A DNA stretch of 64,000 nt from Oscillospiraceae bacterium (GTDB taxonomy: Bacteria > Bacillota > Clostridia > Oscillospirales > CAG-272). The notes under the pieces were generated by a model. That model saw only the letters and a list, made by a program, of their open reading frames with translations. It was not told the DNA's origin and did no database searches. Location: contig SVRQ01000001.1 of NCBI GenBank assembly GCA_015064725.1, forward strand, positions 1-64,000. The letters run 5' to 3'. Of the stretch, positions 24,963 through 33,844 are shown in pieces. How positions within the stretch are numbered: position 1 is the stretch's first letter; each line of letters opens with the position of its first letter. The translations under genes were made by a program, and so were the position numbers.

Positions 24963-26198
24963 TTAATATTTCTTGCGAGCTTCAAGCCGTTTCTTTTTAA
25001 CGTACATATTGCGGAAAACAAGCGCAAGCGCCGCCGCACATATGATTGCAACGGTTATCCAGAACGAAGGTGTAAGCTCGTTTGAACGGACGATGGTTAT
25101 CCAAAGCTCGTCCATAAGCTGCTTTGCCTCGTCCGAAAGATTGACGTAGCGTTCCATATTCGCAAGAAGCTCCTCGTCGGGGTAAGCTATCTCGCTTGAC
25201 GCAAGCTCCTCGTCCATAAGGGGCTTTGCAGCGGATATGGGAGTGGAATACCAGATCATATCGCTGTTAGCCGCGGAGATGGATGGCTCGCACATAAAGT
25301 TGATGAACATTTCCGCCGCTTCGCGGTTTACGCTTGTGGCAGGAATACACATAGCGTCCGTAAAGAGGTTCGTGCCCTCGTCGGGAATGAAGAAGGCAAG
25401 ATCCTCGTTATCCTCCGACATCGTAAGGTAGTCGCCCGCGTAATACGGCGCGATGTATGCGTTTTCTTCAACCATCTTGTCGAAGATCTGGTCCATAACG
25501 TAAGCCTGAATAACGTCCGCCTGTGCGCCGAGCTCTTCCGCCGCCTCGCGTATCTCGTCCGTATTGTTCGTATTCATCGAATAGCCGAGCTTTTTGAGAG
25601 CTATTGCAAACGCATCGCGCGAGTTATCGAACATAAGTATCTTGCCCGCGTATTTCTCGTTCCAGAGAAGCTCCCAACCCGTAACGTCCGCCTCGTCAAC
25701 GTACTTTGTGTTGTAGATGATACCTACAGTGCCCCACATATAAGGCACGCTGTATTCGTTGGCAGGGTCGTATTCGGGATTTTTAAATTCCTCATCCACG
25801 TATTTTTCAAAATTCGGGATATTGGAATAATCGAGCTTTTGAAGCATTCCCTCCTCTGCAAGGCGGGATATCATATAGTCGGAGGGGATAATGACGTCAT
25901 ATCCCGCACCGCCGTTTTTAAGCTTTGCGTAAAGGCTCTCGTTGCTGTCGAACGTGGTATATTCCACGTTGATCCCCGTGAGCGTTTCAAATTCCTTGAC
26001 AACGTCGAGCGAATCATCCCCGCCGTCGGAGATATATTCGCCCCAGTTGTAAACGTAAAGCGTGATGTTCTGACCCTTAAAACGGGAGTAATACTCCATA
26101 TCGTAAGCGTATTCCTCCTCTGCGGATACCGCCGTAGAGAAGATGCAGGAAAACAGGAGCAGGGCTATAAAGCAAGAGAGTATTTTTTTGAATTTCAT
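24963..26198 (-). CDS. potD: Polyamine ABC transporter substrate-binding protein, with C-terminal membrane anchor
   Basis: PotD captures spermidine or putrescine outside the cell. The N-terminus KKILSCFIALLLFSCIFSTA then VSAEEE looks like a signal peptide cut after VSA; the Cys in FSC is not in a good lipobox. The family marker is ITLYVYNWGEYISDGGDDSL, and DVIIPSDYMISRLAEEGML follows. Unlike usual PotD (~350 residues, soluble or lipoprotein), it has 411 residues and ends with a membrane span WITVAIICAAALALVF and a basic tail, so it seems anchored at its C-terminus. It is the fourth gene of potABCD. Confidence 0.92.
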   Translation of the reverse strand: MKFKKILSCFIALLLFSCIFSTAVSAEEEYAYDMEYYSRFKGQNITLYVYNWGEYISDGGDDSLDVVKEFETLTGINVEYTTFDSNESLYAKLKNGGAGYDVIIPSDYMISRLAEEGMLQKLDYSNIPNFEKYVDEEFKNPEYDPANEYSVPYMWGTVGIIYNTKYVDEADVTGWELLWNEKYAGKILMFDNSRDAFAIALKKLGYSMNTNNTDEIREAAEELGAQADVIQAYVMDQIFDKMVEENAYIAPYYAGDYLTMSEDNEDLAFFIPDEGTNLFTDAMCIPATSVNREAAEMFINFMCEPSISAANSDMIWYSTPISAAKPLMDEELASSEIAYPDEELLANMERYVNLSDEAKQLMDELWITIVRSNELTPSFWITVAIICAAALALVFRNMYVKKKRLEARKKY

Positions 26199-26201
26199 CT
26201 G

Positions 26202-27008
26202 TTATCTCCTTGCTGCTCTCTTTTTTTCTCGTTCGTTTTCCTTGCGGATATCGCGGATGTTCGTGAAAAGGAGCACCGCAAGCACCACAACGAACAAAAG
26301 CGTGGAGAGCGCGTTGATCTCGGGGCTGACACGCTTTCTTACCATCGAATAGATAGTGATGGGGAGCGTCTGAAGCTTGCCCGCGGTAAAGAAGCTTATA
26401 ACGAAATCGTCAAGCGAGTACGTGAACGCCATAAGGAAGCCCGTAACGATACCGGGCATTATCTCCGGAATAACGACCTTCTGAAACGCCTTTGCCGGGC
26501 TGCAGCCAAGGTCCATCGCCGCCTCGTAAAGGCTTACGTTTATCTGGCGAAGCTTGGGCAGGATGGAAAGGAAAACGCTCGGCACGCAGAAGGTGATGTG
26601 CGCTATGATAAGCGTCGCCCAGCCGTCGCCCACGTTCATTCTCGTTGCCGCAAAAAGCAGCATAAGAGAGATACCCGTAACGATCTCGGGATTGATGAGG
26701 GGGAAGTTGGTTACGTTTTTGATAAGCCCCTTTGCCATTTTGTTCTTCATGGAATGAACGCCGATGGCGGCAAGAGCGCCAAGCACCGTTGCCACAACGC
26801 TTGCAATAAGCGCAACTATGAGCGTATTCATAAACGATTCCATAATAAGCTCGTTGGAAAACAGCTCCTTATACCATTTCAGGGAAAATCCCTTCCAGGA
26901 ATAACCCTTTTCGGAGTTAAAGGAGAAAACTATCAGCACCATAATGGGGGCATAAAGGAAAAGAAGCATAAGCGCGGCATATATGCCGGAAAATTTATTC
27001 TTTTTCAT
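26202..27008 (-). CDS. potC: Polyamine ABC transporter permease PotC
   Basis: A 268-residue inner-membrane subunit with about six spans. The EAA loop that contacts the PotA ATPase is EAAMDLGCSPAKAFQKVVIPEI. It opens NKFSGIYAALMLLFLYAPIM, typical of PotC. It overlaps potB by ATGA at 27008-27005 and precedes potD by 3 bases, so the operon is tightly coupled. Confidence 0.94.
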   Translation of the reverse strand: MKKNKFSGIYAALMLLFLYAPIMVLIVFSFNSEKGYSWKGFSLKWYKELFSNELIMESFMNTLIVALIASVVATVLGALAAIGVHSMKNKMAKGLIKNVTNFPLINPEIVTGISLMLLFAATRMNVGDGWATLIIAHITFCVPSVFLSILPKLRQINVSLYEAAMDLGCSPAKAFQKVVIPEIMPGIVTGFLMAFTYSLDDFVISFFTAGKLQTLPITIYSMVRKRVSPEINALSTLLFVVVLAVLLFTNIRDIRKENEREKKRAARR

Positions 27009-27820
27009 ACAAGCGTCGCCTCCGAATCTTCAGTTTCAAGGCGGTTGAATATTATCATAGTGATAATAACAACGACCATAAGGAGCAAAGACGTAGCGCT
27101 TCCGTAATTGAGGTTGTAAGCGCTTGTAAACTGTACGGAGATAAGGTCGCCGATAAGGTAGTTTTCGCTGCCACCGAGAAGTCCGGAAATAACGAACGTG
27201 CTCACGGAGGGTACAAATACCATCGTGATACCGGAAACGATACCGGGAACGCTCATCGGAAGTATTATCCTTCTGTGGGTCTGGAGCGTGTTCGCACCAA
27301 GGTCCGCCGCCGCCTCCACAACTCTGCCGTCTATCTTCGTCATAATGGAGTAGAGGGGGAGGATCATATAAGGAAGGTAGTTATATACCATACCGAATAT
27401 TACCGCGCCCTCCGTATTTATCATCTGCAAAGGCTCGAGCCCGAGCTTTGCAAGGAAGGAGTTTATAACGCCGTTATCCTCTATCAGCGCGGAAAGAGCG
27501 TGCGTGCGCAGGAGGAAGTTCATCCACATAGGGAGCATAACGAGCATTATCATCATTTTTTGGTTGCTGTAGGACTTGCGGGAAACGTAATATGCAAAGG
27601 GATACGCCGCTACAAGGCATATCGCCGTGGATATCGCCGCAAGGTATATGCTTTTTATAAGCGTAGGGATATGATATGCGGATTTTTTGACGTACTCAAG
27701 CGTAAAGCCGCCGTCTCCGTCCGTAAAGGCAAAGTAAACTATCATACAAAGCGGGATGACCGTAAAGGCTATCATCCAGACTATGTAGGGATAGGATGCC
27801 CATCTTGCTTTCATCTTCAT
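27005..27820 (-). CDS. potB: Polyamine ABC transporter permease PotB
   Basis: A 271-residue inner-membrane subunit. The start [20 protein letters not shown] at 27820 is supported by an ATGA overlap with the potA stop; a longer frame from 27874 lies within potA. The EAA loop is [20 protein letters not shown]. About six spans. With PotC it forms the channel energised by PotA. Confidence 0.94.
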   Translation of the reverse strand: MKMKARWASYPYIVWMIAFTVIPLCMIVYFAFTDGDGGFTLEYVKKSAYHIPTLIKSIYLAAISTAICLVAAYPFAYYVSRKSYSNQKMMIMLVMLPMWMNFLLRTHALSALIEDNGVINSFLAKLGLEPLQMINTEGAVIFGMVYNYLPYMILPLYSIMTKIDGRVVEAAADLGANTLQTHRRIILPMSVPGIVSGITMVFVPSVSTFVISGLLGGSENYLIGDLISVQFTSAYNLNYGSATSLLLMVVVIITMIIFNRLETEDSEATLV

Positions 27821-29427
27821 TTGCCGTCCCCGCCTTCTTCCTCGTCGGGATCCTCCGCAGGCTGGAGCGACCAACCGCTTTTTTTCATAATGTGGATGTT
27901 ATCGGGGTCGATATAAAGACCGACGATGGTATCCACGGGAGTTACCGTTGTGGACTGCACTATCCAAAGCTTGCCGCTGTCGGGCTTGAGCTTGACCGTG
28001 TGCGTTACGGGCTTGCCGTCCTGCACGGGTGTAAAGTGCGCGTAGAGGGTGTGGTTATCGTATTCGAGAAGCGCCTTGCCGCTTTCTGCCCTCATACCGC
28101 CCGAAACCTTTGTAAACCAGCCCGCAAAAACGTAACCCTCGCGGGATTCGGGTGTGGGAAGCTCGCCGTAAACACCGTTTTCGCAGAACATATCGTCAAA
28201 GCTGTCGTCCGTTTCGGGGGATTCAAAATACACCTTGTATTCTGCGCCCTCCTCGTAAACGGGGGCTTCGGAAATCTTGCTCGATCTTTCACCGTAAGAC
28301 GTCCAATGTGCGTAAAGTCTGTGGGGCATATTCTTGGAGATCGCGCTGTAAGACTCTACCTTCTGTCCGCCGACGGGCTTTGTGTACCAGCCTTCGAATT
28401 CAAAATCGCAGTTCGTGGGCACGGGAAGCTCGCCGTATGCGCCGTTTTCCGGTATCTCCACGGTTTCCGGGGATACCTTGCCGGAGCGCAGAGCTACCTC
28501 CATTTCATAATGAACGCCCTTGAACGTCACGTTCACTACCTTGCCGCAGATAACGCCGTCGGAGGGCGCACCGAGCTTGATGTCCTCGGGGCGTATAACG
28601 ACGTCAACGTTTTCGTTCTTTTCAAAGCCCTTGTCAACGCACTTGTGCTTTCTGCCGCCGAACGAAACGGAAAAATCCTCGTTCATCATACCGGGAACGA
28701 TATTGGATTGACCGATAAAGTCCGCGGTGAAGGCATTAACGGGCTCGTTATAAATATCCTGGGGCGTGCCTATCTGCTGGATAACGCCGCCCTGCATAAC
28801 AACGACCGTGTCGCTCATCGTAAGAGCCTCTTCCTGGTCGTGCGTTACGTAGATGAAAGTGATGCCAAGGCGCTTTTGTATCTTTTTAAGCTCTATCTGC
28901 ATCTCCTTGCGAAGCTTCAGGTCAAGAGCGCCGAGAGGCTCGTCAAGAAGAAGCACCTTCGGCTTGTTTGCAAGCGCACGTGCAATGGCAACGCGCTGCT
29001 GCTGGCCGCCCGAAAGAAGATCTACACTTCTGGATTCATATCCCTCAAGGTTTACCATAGCGAGCATTTCGCGCACGCGCTTCGCGATCTCCGCTTCGGG
29101 AGTTTTGGAAAGGCGCAGACCAAAGGCTATGTTTTCGTAAACGTCGAGGTGCGGGAAGAGCGCGTATTTCTGAAATACCGTATTAAGCTGTCTTTTATGC
29201 GGGGGAAGGCTGTTTATCTTCTTACCCAGGAAGTTGACATCTCCCTCATCCGGTGTGACAAAGCCGCCGATTATACGGAGCGTCGTTGTCTTGCCGCAGC
29301 CCGAAGGGCCCAGAAACGTAACGAATTCCTTGTCGTGTATCTCCAGGTCGATGGAGTCGAGGACAGTTTCGCCGTTATAACTTTTTGAAATGTTTTTAAG
29401 TTCAATAATAACCGGATTGTTGCTCAT
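27817..29427 (-). CDS. potA: Polyamine ABC transporter ATPase PotA with InlB B-type repeats inserted in the TOBE domain
   Basis: PotA powers polyamine uptake from the cytoplasmic face. The ATPase part is complete: Walker A GPSGCGKT (40-47), Q-loop Q86, signature LSGGQ (138-142), Walker B LLLDEP (159-164), H-loop H196. The C-terminal TOBE domain starts normally ([24 protein letters not shown], about 277-312) and resumes at [20 protein letters not shown] (486-505). Between them about 160 residues hold two copies of an InlB B-like repeat: [25 protein letters not shown] (329-375) and [25 protein letters not shown] (418-465). Total 536 residues versus about 350-370 usual. The frame is continuous and codon use is like its neighbours. 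Confidence 0.93.
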   Translation of the reverse strand: MSNNPVIIELKNISKSYNGETVLDSIDLEIHDKEFVTFLGPSGCGKTTTLRIIGGFVTPDEGDVNFLGKKINSLPPHKRQLNTVFQKYALFPHLDVYENIAFGLRLSKTPEAEIAKRVREMLAMVNLEGYESRSVDLLSGGQQQRVAIARALANKPKVLLLDEPLGALDLKLRKEMQIELKKIQKRLGITFIYVTHDQEEALTMSDTVVVMQGGVIQQIGTPQDIYNEPVNAFTADFIGQSNIVPGMMNEDFSVSFGGRKHKCVDKGFEKNENVDVVIRPEDIKLGAPSDGVICGKVVNVTFKGVHYEMEVALRSGKVSPETVEIPENGAYGELPVPTNCDFEFEGWYTKPVGGQKVESYSAISKNMPHRLYAHWTSYGERSSKISEAPVYEEGAEYKVYFESPETDDSFDDMFCENGVYGELPTPESREGYVFAGWFTKVSGGMRAESGKALLEYDNHTLYAHFTPVQDGKPVTHTVKLKPDSGKLWIVQSTTVTPVDTIVGLYIDPDNIHIMKKSGWSLQPAEDPDEEEGGDGK

Positions 29428-29504
29428 TTTTTCCTCTCACTTTTTAAGTTAATATATTGCTTGCGCCGGTTGGCGCGAACGCGGCAGACCGCGTAAATTT
29501 AAAA

Positions 29505-29539
29505 AATGCACGGAAAAACCGAGTTTTTTTCCGTGCATT
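29505..29539 (-). terminator. Hairpin terminator in the potA leader / downstream of spoIIE
   Basis: 14-bp stem AATGCACGGAAAAA (29505-29518) with its complement (29526-29539). The minus-strand tail is TTTTTAAATTT. It lies between the predicted pot promoter and potA, so it could be an attenuator, or it could simply end the spoIIE transcript. Confidence 0.7.
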
Positions 29540-29611
29540 AAAAAGTGCCGTGAATATTCAAAAAAACATTCTGACAGAGGATAAGAAAAAGTTCCTCTTA
29601 TTCACGAGGGA

Positions 29612-29640
29612 ATTATAGCAGATTATTCAATAAATTGCAA
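29612..29640 (-). promoter_or_regulatory. pot operon promoter
   Basis: Minus strand: -35 TTGCAA (29640-29635), 17-bp spacer, -10 TATAAT (29617-29612), giving a leader of about 178 bases before potA. Nothing else was recognised from 29641 to 29789. Confidence 0.65.
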
Positions 29641-29789
29641 TATATTTTTCAAAAAAATCTTGTAAAAATCCAATTTATCCGCGATTAAGCGTGTTTTGCC
29701 CAAAATAAATCCGTTTAATATCATTTTTTCTCCGTTTTGTTGCTTTATCCTTTGAAATACTCCCGTTTCTTATAGCAAAGCCGGGGGAC

Positions 29790-32153
29790 TCATTTTACTC
29801 TTTTTATCCTGAAAACGCATATGCTTACGTCGTCCGCGCGCTTGCTCCTGTAATTCACCTCCGAAAGGAGTTTTTCCGCCAGCTTGCAGGCGTCAAGCCG
29901 CCATTCGTGCTCCAAAAATTCCGCTATCTTCATTTCACATTCCTCCTCCCCTTTTTCCGTGTCCGTACACGCGCCGTCGGAGCACATAACGATAACGTCC
30001 CCGTCGCAAAGAGCAAACTCCGTTATCTCGGCATTGACCTCCGGCAATATTCCAAGCGGGACCGTGCCCGAAGCTATCTTGAAAACGTCGCCGCGCCGCA
30101 CAACGTATGAGGCGGCGGCACCGCTTTTCACAAAGCATGCCTTGCCCTCGATAAGATCTATCTCCAAAAGATCCGCCGTGGAAAAGCACTCTGTGTTCTT
30201 GCTCGAAATAAACATATTGAGCATCTCAAGGGTCGTGGATTTTTTATTTCCATACGAAAGCATCTGTGTAAGGAAGGTCTTGCAAAGCCCTGCCGTTGCC
30301 CCCGCCAGAGGTCCGCTGCCCATTCCGTCGCAGATAAAGCCGTAAAAGAAATCCTCGCGCGATTCCGTTGCGCCGAAAGCATCGCCGCAGACTCTTTCTC
30401 CTTTTTTCGCGCTCTGTCTGCCTGCGTACTCAACCTCAAAGGTGCGCGTGCGCTCAAGCGTCATAGAAGCGTTCGCGCCGTCAAGCGAATACGTCGGCAG
30501 CGTAAACGAGCCGCCGCAAACGGCGGCGCAAAGCGTGCGTATCTCTTGCGCGGATGCGCCCGAGCGAAGTATGTCGCGCCCCGTTGCGATGATATATTTT
30601 TTTCTGTCCCCGCAAACAACAAGGTTATCGCAAATGATACCCGAATTTTCAAAAGCGGAAAAGAGCCTTTCCGTCGCCTCCCTGTCAACGGCATAAGCCG
30701 TTTCGCTCTTTGCAACGGTATCCGCAATTATCTTCGCCGCCGTACCGTAATCAAAAGCAAAGACGTTGCTCTTATCCATTCCGTCGCTTTCGCGCATCAG
30801 CGCCGCCGTGCGCTCGTTTATTTCGCGCACGATGCTGTCCTTTTTAAGGCAGCCGAAGCGCAAGATCTCTCCGTTTTTCGCGCTCCTGCCGTTTTTCATA
30901 ATGCGCGCGGCAATGCTGTCCACAACGTCCTCTTCCCTCTCCTTCGCCTTTTTACATTCGGCGGCACGGGGGCAGTCCGCACAGTATTTTGCAAAGACCT
31001 CCCTGCACATATCGGAAATGCTTTGCTTGTCCGGTGCGCGGAACACCTGCGACATATTTTTTATCATTGAGGAAAGAGAGGAGAGCATCGCGGCGCGCTC
31101 GCGGGCTCGGCTTTCGTTCTCCTCATCCTTTTTCTTCGCTATAAGCCCGGAAATGCGAAGCTCGCCCTTTTCCCCCGCATCAAAACGTACGCGCGGCAAA
31201 ACGCCGAGCTTTGCCGCCCCAACTACCAATATTGAAGCAAGAAGCATTTCGGGAAGCGCGGAAAGAAGCCCCTCTCCTCCTCCCATATACAAAAGCGCGC
31301 ACGCGCCGCCTACAAGCGGAACACCTGCCGCTATATACGGCGAAAGGTCGGAAAAGATTCCTGCCGCAAGCCCCGCAAAGGCAAATATTACAGCGTGCTC
31401 TCCGCCGGCGGCAAGCCCGACGAGAAGCCCTGCAACAGCGGCTTTTGCGCCATCCCCCGAAAGCCCCGTGCAAAGTGTTATGGCATACGCCGCAAAAAGC
31501 CCGAGGCTTACGGTAAGCACGTTCACTCCCGAAAGAGCAAATACCGCGCAGAAAACGAAAGATGCACCGCCCGCCGCACCCGCGCTCGTATTTTTAAAGC
31601 GAACATCCCTTGCAAAAGAGAAAAGGAACGTGAACACAAGCAGGGCAAGCGTAAAAAACACACCTGCAAAAAGATCGTAAAACGTCCTTCCCGAAAGCGC
31701 GCGCACAAGCGACCAGGCAAGTCCGAGAGCAAGGCTTATCAACGCCCTGCGTGAAATATCATCGCGTATGGAAAGCTTTTCCGTAAGCGTCACGGAACCG
31801 CGGCCGTCCCCGGCTTTTTTGGAGCTTATGTAAAAAGCATATCTGAGCGCCGCACCGCTTACGCACAGCACGGCAGGAAGATAAAGTCCGCCGCGCGAAT
31901 ATGAAACGGCAAGACGCAGAAATACGCCCAGCACCGTGCATATAACGTACCTTTCTGCGGAGCAGGCAAGCGCCGCGGAAAGCGGATACGTATCAAACGG
32001 GAACCGCGCCCCCGAAAAAAGGAAGCCCGTCAAAACGGAGGCAAGCGCAAAAAATATTTGCCGCACGGTCTGCACCCGCGCCATTCTTTTTCTTTTTCTT
32101 CTGCGGACAAACGCCGCCGCAGAACCGTTGTGTTTCATTTTTTCGTCCGTCAT
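29790..32153 (-). CDS. spoIIE: Stage II sporulation protein E (PP2C phosphatase)
   Basis: SpoIIE is a septal membrane phosphatase that dephosphorylates SpoIIAA and so activates sigma-F in the forespore. The first ~330 residues carry about ten membrane spans. A central region has Cys-rich YCADCPRAAECKKA. The C-terminal PP2C domain shows CGDAFGA, GFICDGMGSGPLAGATAG with the metal Asp, and CSDGACTDTEKGE. At 787 residues it has the usual length. The start MTDEKMKHNG at 32153 has GAAGGA 9 bases upstream. A near match to a Spo0A box (TTGCCGAA, 32229-32236) lies upstream, low confidence. Confidence 0.95.
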   Translation of the reverse strand: MTDEKMKHNGSAAAFVRRRKRKRMARVQTVRQIFFALASVLTGFLFSGARFPFDTYPLSAALACSAERYVICTVLGVFLRLAVSYSRGGLYLPAVLCVSGAALRYAFYISSKKAGDGRGSVTLTEKLSIRDDISRRALISLALGLAWSLVRALSGRTFYDLFAGVFFTLALLVFTFLFSFARDVRFKNTSAGAAGGASFVFCAVFALSGVNVLTVSLGLFAAYAITLCTGLSGDGAKAAVAGLLVGLAAGGEHAVIFAFAGLAAGIFSDLSPYIAAGVPLVGGACALLYMGGGEGLLSALPEMLLASILVVGAAKLGVLPRVRFDAGEKGELRISGLIAKKKDEENESRARERAAMLSSLSSMIKNMSQVFRAPDKQSISDMCREVFAKYCADCPRAAECKKAKEREEDVVDSIAARIMKNGRSAKNGEILRFGCLKKDSIVREINERTAALMRESDGMDKSNVFAFDYGTAAKIIADTVAKSETAYAVDREATERLFSAFENSGIICDNLVVCGDRKKYIIATGRDILRSGASAQEIRTLCAAVCGGSFTLPTYSLDGANASMTLERTRTFEVEYAGRQSAKKGERVCGDAFGATESREDFFYGFICDGMGSGPLAGATAGLCKTFLTQMLSYGNKKSTTLEMLNMFISSKNTECFSTADLLEIDLIEGKACFVKSGAAASYVVRRGDVFKIASGTVPLGILPEVNAEITEFALCDGDVIVMCSDGACTDTEKGEEECEMKIAEFLEHEWRLDACKLAEKLLSEVNYRSKRADDVSICVFRIKRVK

Positions 32154-32348
32154 TTTTTTAAATCCTTCATACGTTATTTTCGGAATTATCAACCGCAATT
32201 ATATAATAACGCACGGAGTCTGCGCAGATTGCCGAAGCGCGGCGGCAAAAAATAATTCTTTGCCGCGATTTTTGCCGAGAGCAAAAACAAAAACAAGAAC
32301 GCGGCGCGTTCTTGTAAAATCGAGGAATGGAAAAATCATAGGCATAAT

Positions 32349-32374
32349 AAAAACCGCTCTTTCGAGCGGTTTTT
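32349..32374 (-). terminator. Terminator of the alaA-like gene
   Basis: Stem AAAAACCGCTC (32349-32359) with GAGCGGTTTTT (32364-32374), extended outward by ATAAT/ATTAT pairs that reach the stop codon of the aminotransferase. Confidence 0.88.
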
Positions 32375-32375
32375 A

Positions 32376-33593
32376 TTATGCCTGCTTGTATCCGTCAAGG
32401 AACGCGCCTATCTTTCTGATAGCCTCGCGCATTTCCCCTGCCTCGGGAAGCATTACTATACGGAAATGGTCGGGGTCCTTCCAGTCAAATCCGCTTCCGG
32501 GAACAAGGAGTATGTTCGTCGCGTGCAAAAGGTCTGCCGCGAATTTTTTATCGCTTGTAATATTGAACTTTTTAACATCGAGCTTCGGGAAGATGTAGAA
32601 AGCACCGCTATTCTTCACAAAGGAGATGCCGTCTATCTTGGCAAGCTCGGAGCAAGTAGCCTCTCTCTGCTCATAGATGCGTCCGCCGGGAGCGACCATA
32701 GAATGGGGCGTTTCCATATCTGCCATCGCCGCCGGGATAATGAGCTGTGCCAGCGTATTCGCGCAAAGGCGCATGGAGGTAAGCTGAATAATGCCCTTCT
32801 TATAATCCGCCGTGAGGTGCTCGGGGCCGCTTATTATCATCCAACCGCAGCGGTAACCGCAAAGGCAATGCGATTTGGAAAGACCGTTCATCGTAACAAC
32901 GGGGATGTCGGGCGCAAGCTTTGCAATAGACGTGTGCTGTTTTCCGTCCATAACAAGGCGGTCGTATATTTCATCGGAGAAGATGAGCAGCTCGTGCTCG
33001 CGCGCGATGTCCGCGATCTTCAAAAGTATCTCTTCGGGATAGAGCGCACCCGTGGGGTTGTTGGGGTTTATGATAACGATGGCGCGCGTTCTGTCCGTTA
33101 TTTTGGAACGGATATCGTCAAGATCGGGGTACCAATCGGACTTTTCATCGCAAACGTAATAAACGGGTGTCGCACCGGTAAGGTGTACCGTGTTGCCCCA
33201 GAGAGAGTAGCTGGGCGTGGGAACAAGTATCTCGTCGCCCGCATTGAGAAGAGGCATAAGTGCAAAAGAAACGACCTCGCTTACACCGTTGCCGATGAAA
33301 ACGTCATCGGGAGTAATACCGACAAGCCCTTTTGTCTTGTGGTATTCGCATATAGCCTGTCTTGCATCGGGCATACCCTTGAAGTCACAATAGCCGACGC
33401 CTCTTTCCTCGTGACCCTCGATCGCCTTTCTTATGCTTTCGGGAAGACCGAAACCGAATGTCGCGGGGTTTCCCGTATTGAGTTTTAATACGTTTATTCC
33501 GCGCTTCTGCATTTCCATCGCTTCAACGAACAACGGTCCTCTGATGTCGGAATGTACGTTTATCATTCTATCTGCAACTTTTATAGCGTTCAT
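32376..33593 (-). CDS. Alanine-type PLP aminotransferase (AlaA/AlaT-like)
   Basis: A 405-residue class-I aminotransferase resembling E. coli AlaA (glutamate-pyruvate transaminase). The start MINVHSDIRGPLFVEAMEM and VLKLNTGNPATFGF match that subgroup. NPNNPTGALYP binds the substrate carboxylate, SDEIYDRLVMDG contacts PLP, and the PLP Lys is in NGLSKSHCLCGYRCGWM. The likely product is alanine from pyruvate. It is monocistronic with its own promoter, whose start region has an inverted repeat. Confidence 0.88.
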   Translation of the reverse strand: MNAIKVADRMINVHSDIRGPLFVEAMEMQKRGINVLKLNTGNPATFGFGLPESIRKAIEGHEERGVGYCDFKGMPDARQAICEYHKTKGLVGITPDDVFIGNGVSEVVSFALMPLLNAGDEILVPTPSYSLWGNTVHLTGATPVYYVCDEKSDWYPDLDDIRSKITDRTRAIVIINPNNPTGALYPEEILLKIADIAREHELLIFSDEIYDRLVMDGKQHTSIAKLAPDIPVVTMNGLSKSHCLCGYRCGWMIISGPEHLTADYKKGIIQLTSMRLCANTLAQLIIPAAMADMETPHSMVAPGGRIYEQREATCSELAKIDGISFVKNSGAFYIFPKLDVKKFNITSDKKFAADLLHATNILLVPGSGFDWKDPDHFRIVMLPEAGEMREAIRKIGAFLDGYKQA

Positions 33594-33613
33594 ATTATGC
33601 TCCGTATCGTAAG

Positions 33614-33658
33614 TGATTATTGTCTAATCATTATAACACAAATGCATACTATAGTCAA
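33614..33658 (-). promoter_or_regulatory. Promoter of the alaA-like gene with an inverted repeat
   Basis: Minus strand: -35 TTGACT (33658-33653), 17-bp spacer, -10 TATAAT (33635-33630). At the start region lies TGATTA-TTGTC-TAATCA (33614-33630), a possible operator. Confidence 0.6.
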
Positions 33659-33769
33659 ACATTTAATTTATAAAATATGATATATTTTTATATCATAAAT
33701 ATCAATATCTTTTTGCCGGGACAAAAAGGATGCCCAACCATAGGTTGAATTTTCCCGAAAACGGCGTTA

Positions 33770-33816
33770 TTGCAAAAGAGCCGCGGGGTTGATATACTTT
33801 AAGTGTAAGATCTTAC
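33770..33816 (+). promoter_or_regulatory. Promoter and palindrome of the XRE/TPR-like regulator
   Basis: -35 TTGCAA (33770-33775), 17-bp spacer, -10 TATACT (33793-33798). The perfect 12-bp palindrome GTAAGATCTTAC (33805-33816) sits at the expected start site, suggesting autorepression. Confidence 0.6.
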
Positions 33817-33844
33817 TGCAAAACAAAGTGAAAGGGTGAAAAAT

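Noticed and set aside
27796..29388. 530-codon plus-strand frame opposite potA
   Set aside because: A shadow of potA; the composition is implausible for a protein and no start signals are present.
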